Shown: positions 6,584 to 9,797 of the stretch, in pieces
Layout: each line of letters opens with the position of its first letter
Position numbering within the stretch: the stretch's first letter is position 1
Assembly (NCBI GenBank): GCA_004558825.1
Contig: SFDB01000029.1
Coordinates: forward strand, 1 to 9,797
Source of the DNA: Clostridiales bacterium
GTDB lineage: Bacteria > Bacillota > Clostridia > Christensenellales > CAG-138
Direction: 5' to 3'
Length of the DNA: 9,797 nucleotides
Notes under the pieces: model-generated
Told to the model about the DNA's origin: nothing
Databases searched by the model: none
What the model saw: the letters and a program-made list of their open reading frames with translations, nothing else
Program-made: the position numbers and the translations under genes

Positions 6584-6608
6584 AAAAAGTGGTGTTTAGC
6601 CGCTTTTT
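6584..6608. terminator. Bidirectional terminator-like hairpin
   Basis: AAAAAGTGG (6584-6592) pairs with CCGCTTTTT (6600-6608) around a 7-nt loop, giving A/T-run hairpins usable on either strand. No gene on either side clearly needs it. The stretch 6461-6583 shows no convincing coding signal. The hairpin may mark the boundary between the chromosomal genes and the mobile module. Confidence 0.45.
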
Positions 6609-6672
6609 CGAATTTTTACGCACATGTCGCCGGTGCCATTAAGCATAAGGAGCAGCGGCCTGAGTGCGCTCT

Positions 6673-6806
6673 GACTTATAAAATAAGTCGGAGCAAGCGA
6701 TATAGAGCTTGCTCCGGCGTGTCAAAGAGTAACCAAACGGAGCAGAATCAAGGTAAAAGTAAGCAAAAGTAGTGTGACTGCTCTGTTCGACAAATTCTTA
6801 TTTATC
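6673..6806 (-). ncRNA. Candidate small RNA transcribed outward from the recombinase module
   Basis: A strong minus-strand promoter (TTCACA-17-TATAAT, 6813-6841) starts a transcript near 6806. A stem GAGCAG/CTGCTC pairs 6778-6783 with 6740-6745. The transcript then meets a 10-bp hairpin, CGGAGCAAGC/GCTTGCTCCG (6689-6716, 8-nt loop), followed by GACTTATTTTATAAG, which looks like a terminator. That gives about 120-135 nt. One frame stays open through the whole stretch, but it lacks a start codon and ribosome-binding site just after the promoter, so a non-coding RNA is more likely than a peptide. No known RNA family is recognised. Confidence 0.4.
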
Positions 6807-6812
6807 GGACTG

Positions 6813-6841
6813 ATTATACAGCAAAAAGGACGGATTGTGAA
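6813..6841 (-). promoter_or_regulatory. Outward-facing promoter at the edge of the repeat array
   Basis: On the minus strand TTCACA (6836-6841, five of six consensus bases) and a perfect TATAAT (6813-6818) are separated by exactly 17 nt. The -35 lies in a repeat-like GTGAA just outside the outermost GTGAAAT unit. Confidence 0.65.
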
Positions 6842-7010
6842 GTGAAATATCCTTCGGATGTGAAATAATGACCTTCGGTCATTGTGAAATTTTCCGCTTG
6901 CGCGGAACGTGAAATGAAACAAATCCCTCACGCCCGCAGGCATTTCACATGGCGCAGGCGTATTTCACACGCGAAGCGTATTTCACAAATCCCGCAAGGG
7001 ATTTATTTCG
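6842..7010. repeat. Inverted array of GTGAAAT repeats separated by mini-hairpins
   Basis: Four copies of GTGAAAT (6842, 6860, 6884, 6909) are followed, after a 26-nt centre, by three copies of the inverse ATTTCAC (6942, 6962, 6980) and a degenerate ATTTCG (7005). The spacers differ in sequence and most are self-complementary: ATCC-TTC-GGAT (6849-6859), AATGACC-TTC-GGTCATT (6867-6883), TTCCGC-TTGC-GCGGAA (6892-6907), ACGC-GAA-GCGT (6969-6979) and AAATCCC-GCAA-GGGATTT (6987-7004). Two further spacers are weaker (6932-6941, 6949-6961). It lies immediately 3' of the recombinase core and overlaps the end of its reading frame. It is not a CRISPR array: the repeat is only 7 bp, it changes orientation halfway, and the spacers are palindromic. 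Confidence 0.85.
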
Positions 7011-8540
7011 TTGAAAAGAACCCACACTTGTCGTAGACAAATGTGGGTTCTTTTCTGGTGCACTTGAGCAATCCAAATCCGAACCAGAAGCCGCTTTTTC
7101 AGCGGCTTCTTTAGCCTCGCCGAATGTAATGGTTTTTGTGCCGTCCTTGTAGTTAAAGGTTATCAGCATTTTATCGTCATACAGGAATATCGCGTTGATA
7201 AAGGTGTCAATCAGCATTTTGCGGTGACTCTGCTTGGTAACATCTAATTTGCGGAAACGGTGCAGCCAAAATGTCATAAACTCCGCGCTGATTTTCGGGG
7301 GCTTGGACAGCTGCTCGTTGGCAAGGCGGTTTTCCAATTCCTCTTTTGCCGCCTCTAATTCTTCAAGGCGTTCTTTGGTCGATTTTGTCAGAATACCTTG
7401 CTGAATAGCATTCAGCAGATTGCGGATCCCGGCATTGGTTTCCTGCAACTGCTGCTCATACAGGGGAATATTGGTGTTATCCTGTTCCTGCAAATCCATG
7501 AGCATTGAAACGATAGCCTCAATCGCGTCATCGTCCATAATCATTTCCATTGCTGCCGAGACAACTAAATCCTCAATCCAAACCTTTTTAACAGGCTTTT
7601 TGTGGCACTCTTTACGCTTCTTTTTCACCGAGACGCACTTGTAGTAGTGGTGGACGATCCCTGTACGGCTTGTGCCACTCTCGCCGCAGAGATACGCGCC
7701 GCAGTACCCACAAAACAGCTTGGTTGTCAGCAGATAATCGTCCTCTGCCTTGTGTCGGGCGGGGGCTTTCTTGTTTTTCGCCATTTTTGCTTGTACTCGT
7801 TCAAACAAGTCAAGCGGCACGATGGCGGGAATACCATCGGGGACAATAATCTCCCTGTACTGATATTCTCCGATATAACGGCGATTTTTCAATAGATGCT
7901 GTACGCTGTTGTAGGTCAAGGGATTACCGCGAGTGTTTTTCATGCCCTGTTCGTTGAGCCAATCGCGGATTTCTGTCATGGTCGCGCCCTCGTCATATCG
8001 CTTGAAAGCGTCCAAAATGTACGGCGCAGTTACAGGATCAATCTGAAAATGTTGGTCTGCGTCGATCTGATAGCCCATCGGCAGTGTACCGCCATTAAAC
8101 ATACATTTCAACGCATTATCGGTCATACCGCGTACAACCTTTTCGGAGAGGTCAACGGAATAGTATTCAGCGAAGCCCTCAAGCATGGATTCAAGGATAA
8201 TACCCTCTGCGCCATCGGAAATAACCTCGGTAGCGGAAACAACCTTAACGCCGTTCTTCTTCAACTGCGCCTTGTATCGTGCGCTGTCATAGCGATTTCG
8301 GGCAAACCGGTCAAGTTTCCAAACGATAATCATATCAAACAGCTTTTTGCCGCTGTCATTAATCATGTTCTGAAATTCTGGGCGGTTGTCGGTCTTTGCA
8401 GAAACTGCCCTGTCGATGTAGTGACGCAGAACGGTAATTCCATTCTTATCAGCAAACGCGGTACATTCGCGGAGCTGACCTTCTATGGATTCCTCGCGCT
8501 GATTATCAGAAGAATATCTCGCGTAAATTACTGCCGTCAT
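6945..8540 (-). CDS. Large serine recombinase (site-specific integrase)
   Basis: The 531-residue protein has the full large-serine-recombinase architecture. The catalytic resolvase domain (about 1-145) carries IYARYSSDNQ with nucleophile Ser10 and Arg8, and KLDRFARNR (75-83). A Recombinase domain follows (about 150-260). A zinc ribbon has Cys277/Cys280 and Cys302/Cys312. A Glu/Leu-rich coiled coil spans about 360-412, followed by a C-terminal segment ending near 475. It would cut and rejoin DNA at attachment sites through 5'-phosphoserine intermediates. The start codon overlaps the XRE stop codon (ATGA), implying translational coupling. The last 35 or so residues are encoded by a terminator-like hairpin (7013-7055) and by repeat units of the adjacent array; the stop TGA lies inside a GTGAAAT unit. 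The natural functional C-terminus is therefore likely before residue 496. Confidence 0.93.
   Translation of the reverse strand: MTAVIYARYSSDNQREESIEGQLRECTAFADKNGITVLRHYIDRAVSAKTDNRPEFQNMINDSGKKLFDMIIVWKLDRFARNRYDSARYKAQLKKNGVKVVSATEVISDGAEGIILESMLEGFAEYYSVDLSEKVVRGMTDNALKCMFNGGTLPMGYQIDADQHFQIDPVTAPYILDAFKRYDEGATMTEIRDWLNEQGMKNTRGNPLTYNSVQHLLKNRRYIGEYQYREIIVPDGIPAIVPLDLFERVQAKMAKNKKAPARHKAEDDYLLTTKLFCGYCGAYLCGESGTSRTGIVHHYYKCVSVKKKRKECHKKPVKKVWIEDLVVSAAMEMIMDDDAIEAIVSMLMDLQEQDNTNIPLYEQQLQETNAGIRNLLNAIQQGILTKSTKERLEELEAAKEELENRLANEQLSKPPKISAEFMTFWLHRFRKLDVTKQSHRKMLIDTFINAIFLYDDKMLITFNYKDGTKTITFGEAKEAAEKAASGSDLDCSSAPEKNPHLSTTSVGSFQRNKSLAGFVKYASRVKYACAM
7013..7055 (-). terminator. Long terminator-like hairpin inside the 3' end of the recombinase frame
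   Basis: GAAAAGAACCCACA (7013-7026) is perfectly complementary to 7042-7055, with a further 5-bp stem TTGTC/GACAA and a 3-nt loop. Both edges are A/T runs, so it can act as a terminator on either strand. Here it lies in frame within the recombinase gene, about 70 nt before the stop codon. Confidence 0.6.
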
Positions 8541-8890
8541 GCTTTCACCGTCCCTAACATCTGTATCAAGGTTTTTTTCAACTGCTCATTCATGGGCGAA
8601 TCAGGCTCAAAGCACATTTCTACAAACTTTGCCAATTCGGGATTATCCGCAACAGGCGGTTTCACTTGGTACAGTTTGCCCTGCGGCTCATCACAACGGC
8701 AAGTGATGTAGTCCATAGATACATCAAAATAATCCGCATATTTTATCAGCAATTCAATAGACGGTACAGACTGCCCATGCTCATATCGGTTAATACTCGG
8801 CTGCGTCACATTCAGCAACTCAGCCATTTTCTTTTGAGAGAACTTCATGCCCTCGCGCAGCGTTTTCAAACGCTCACCAACTGTATTCAT
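8537..8890 (-). CDS. XRE-family transcriptional regulator (HTH_3)
   Basis: The 117-residue protein has an N-terminal Cro/CI-type helix-turn-helix (about 4-60). The recognition region shows SQKKMAELLNVTQPSINRYE and then PSIELLIKYADYFDVSMDYI. The C-terminal half is short and acidic with no recognised domain. The ATG at 8890 is preferred because GGAGG (8898-8902) is 7 nt upstream; the adjacent TTG would be too close. The gene overlaps the recombinase start by 4 bp (ATGA) and is first in the operon, so it probably represses its own promoter and thereby the recombinase. Three TACCTGA-type sites around the promoter are candidate operators. Confidence 0.9.
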   Translation of the reverse strand: MNTVGERLKTLREGMKFSQKKMAELLNVTQPSINRYEHGQSVPSIELLIKYADYFDVSMDYITCRCDEPQGKLYQVKPPVADNPELAKFVEMCFEPDSPMNEQLKKTLIQMLGTVKA

Positions 8891-8908
8891 CAAGCCACCT
8901 CCTGTTTT

Positions 8909-8985
8909 TACCTGAATATATTATAATACATTATCTGTATATTTGAAATACCTGATTTGAATCTTTTCTGTGAACATTTCAGGTA
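8909..8985 (-). promoter_or_regulatory. Promoter of the XRE-recombinase operon with three TACCTGA operator-like sites
   Basis: On the minus strand a perfect TATAAT lies at 8920-8925 with a weak -35 TTTCAA (8943-8948) 17 nt upstream. The 7-bp motif TACCTGA occurs at 8909-8915 and 8949-8955 on the plus strand, and inverted (TCAGGTA) at 8979-8985. One copy lies downstream of the -10, one just upstream of the -35, and one further upstream. This is a plausible autorepression layout for the XRE protein. Confidence 0.55.
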
Positions 8986-9127
8986 GACGAAAATGCGGAT
9001 TTTTTCGCAGAGTGCCTGCCCGTTGTTTTGGTGTTGCTTTTCGGTGCGAAAATCATCAATAATTCAGCCTGTGTGCCGTTCTTTTTCCTCGTCCTATGTG
9101 CTACCCTTATATCTCTTTTTCTGTGAA

Positions 9128-9357
9128 AAGGGAGAAAGTCGGAGAGGAAAAAGAGGGTGAAGCGTAGGCTGTGGAAACGGTGCGTAAACCGCTTGCGGTT
9201 TTCCACGGTTTCCATAGCCGCAGCGAGGGAGAAAAGGGAGAGGTGACTTTCTCTTTAAGGCGGCGTTAGCCGCTGCTCTTTTGCTCTCCCTTTTCTCCCT
9301 TACTGCCGCCGCATAAAGGATAAGCACCCCATAACCGTGGATCTGGAGTGGTTATCC
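9128..9357. repeat. Structured non-coding region with long inverted repeats
   Basis: Three nested or adjacent structures are seen. (a) 9165-9219: a long imperfect hairpin, AAACCGC-TT-GCGGTTT at the tip and GGAAAC/GTTTCC lower down. (b) 9226-9242 is perfectly complementary to 9284-9300 (17 bp), with an inner GCGGC-GTTA-GCCGC stem. (c) 9318-9327 and 9348-9357 form a 10-bp inverted repeat with one mismatch pair, overlapped by ATAACC/GGTTAT. Minus-strand frames across 8979-9327 are open but low in complexity. The stretch 8986-9127 shows no supported gene. A role as element end, transfer origin or long leader is possible. Confidence 0.6.
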
Positions 9358-9447
9358 ATTATTCTTTCGAATTAGGAAAAGCCTCGGAAGAAATCGCATT
9401 TGTTGGAGTGCAAGGGTGAGTCTATAACCCAGGGAAGCTGTGCCAAA

Positions 9448-9537
9448 ATGTTTACCATAGCGGGGCCTGTGATCGTTTATGGTGTCAGCACAAGCGTGAT
9501 TTATGGCATAATTCTTGTGTTATTGCAGAGCTTTTAG
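9448..9537 (+). CDS. Possible 29-residue hydrophobic membrane peptide
   Basis: The frame starts MFTIAGPVIVYG, continues VSTSVIYG and ends IILVLLQSF, so nearly the whole peptide is one membrane-spanning helix. It stops 9 nt before a strong terminator. The ribosome-binding site is poor (AGGGAAG is 12 nt or more upstream). The frame is also open upstream to a TTG near 9403, which would add 15 polar residues. A possible promoter (TTGTTG at 9400-9405, 17 nt, TATAAC at 9423-9428) would leave a very short leader. Small hydrophobic peptides like this occur as type I toxins or membrane regulators; none is recognised here. Confidence 0.35.
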   Translation: MFTIAGPVIVYGVSTSVIYGIILVLLQSF

Positions 9538-9546
9538 AACATTTTT

Positions 9547-9581
9547 GCCCACTTCGCAATCGGCGAAGTGGGCGTTTTTTT
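9547..9581 (+). terminator. Strong Rho-independent terminator
   Basis: An 11-bp perfect stem GCCCACTTCGC/GCGAAGTGGGC (9547-9557, 9563-9573), with a 5-nt loop, is followed by G and seven T residues. It implies real plus-strand transcription across the preceding stretch, which supports a short gene or RNA there. Confidence 0.85.
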
Positions 9582-9745
9582 GTATGTCTATTGTAACTCG
9601 TAAGGCAAAACAGAAGCAAAAATGCTCTTGAACTCCATGAAATGGGGGAGAAAGTTTCTGAGGAAACCTTTATTTAGATGCTTATTCCAGTTTGATTAAG
9701 GTGCTTGTATGAAATCTTCTGCCTGCAAGGGATGATCGATAAAAT

Positions 9746-9786
9746 GTGATATTATCACGGAACGACCACACAGCATCTGTTATGAT
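9746..9786 (+). promoter_or_regulatory. Possible promoter with upstream palindrome, reading off the window
   Basis: An extended -10, TGTTATGAT (TG at 9778-9779, TATGAT 9781-9786), has no good -35. A perfect 13-bp palindrome GTGATATTATCAC (9746-9758) ends where the -35 would begin. No gene is visible before the window end, and 9582-9745 shows nothing else I can support. Confidence 0.35.
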
Positions 9787-9797
9787 ACAGCCACAAA

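Larger units (their letters stand above)
6842..9357. mobile_element. Putative cargo-less serine-recombinase element or remnant
   Basis: The coding content is an XRE regulator and a large serine recombinase, bounded by a repeat-hairpin array (6842-7010) and a structured inverted-repeat region (9128-9357). Base composition is visibly lower in GC than the flanking nucleotidase and Lgt-like genes, which suggests transfer. Large serine recombinases of this type integrate and excise clostridial transposons and ICEs. No accessory or resistance genes, relaxase or conjugation genes are seen in the window. The ends given are the outermost structured elements. True attachment sites cannot be located, because serine recombinase crossovers leave only a short core. 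Confidence 0.4.

Noticed and set aside
6240..6599. 119-codon plus-strand frame overlapping the DUF5714 start
   Set aside because: Its first part is antisense to DUF5714; the remainder has no recognisable similarity and no initiation signal.
6722..6943. 73-codon minus-strand frame with a hydrophobic C-terminus
   Set aside because: It begins inside the repeat-hairpin array, crosses its inverted repeats and the promoter, and has no ribosome-binding site.
6842..7010. CRISPR array
   Set aside because: Repeats are only 7 bp, change orientation in the middle, and the spacers are self-complementary and of unequal length; no cas genes are present.
7896..8711. 271-codon plus-strand open frame
   Set aside because: Antisense to the serine recombinase and XRE genes, with no domain or ribosome-binding site.
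8979..9327. Two overlapping minus-strand frames of 77-78 codons
   Set aside because: They cross long hairpins, are Arg/Lys/Phe/Ser-rich and lack clear ribosome-binding sites. A decayed gene cannot be excluded, so the stretch is described only as structured.
6842..9797. Exact attachment-site core for the serine recombinase
   Set aside because: I compared the two flanks by eye for a shared direct repeat and found none convincing; the core of such recombinases can be as short as two bases.
9582..9797. Open minus-strand frame entering from the window edge
   Set aside because: It is under 45 codons with no recognised residues or start signal, so it cannot be supported as a partial gene.

Overview
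The window looks like chromosomal DNA of an anaerobic member of the Clostridia (Bacillota). The signs are the large Clostridia/Bacillus-type SRP RNA, strong AGGAGG ribosome-binding sites, TTGACA/TATAAT promoters often with an extended -10, a sortase-anchored surface enzyme, and a DUF5714 protein. No genus can be assigned from the sequence alone.

Layout. (1) 60-505: a stable-RNA unit on the minus strand, running from a promoter through the SRP RNA and tRNA-Arg(CCG) to a strong terminator. (2) 566-957: a GC-rich intergenic repeat block holding a 132-bp direct duplication and a chain of short hairpins; no gene. (3) 1002-2456: a Cu/Zn superoxide dismutase (minus), divergent from a non-canonical Lgt-family membrane protein (plus). 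(4) 2504-3512: a two-gene plus-strand unit of a LOG-family nucleotide hydrolase and a KdpD-type universal stress domain protein. (5) 3533-5570: a secreted, wall-anchored 5'-nucleotidase (minus) with its own promoter and terminator. (6) 5601-6460: a cysteine-rich DUF5714 protein (minus) whose -35 lies in a perfect 16-bp palindrome. (7) About 6580-9360: a lower-GC mobile module of an XRE regulator translationally coupled to a large serine recombinase. It is flanked on one side by an inverted array of GTGAAAT repeats separated by mini-hairpins, and on the other by long inverted repeats. A strong promoter reads outward from the array and may make a small RNA. (8) 9360-9797: a possible 29-residue hydrophobic peptide followed by a strong terminator, then a stretch with a palindrome and a possible promoter at the window edge.

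How it works together. Regions 1-6 are ordinary housekeeping and accessory genes with independent promoters. Region 7 is the most unusual part. It carries only an integrase-type gene and its regulator, with no visible cargo, and its 3' end is an orderly DNA/RNA secondary-structure array. The recombinase reading frame runs through a terminator-like hairpin into that array, and one repeat unit supplies its stop codon.
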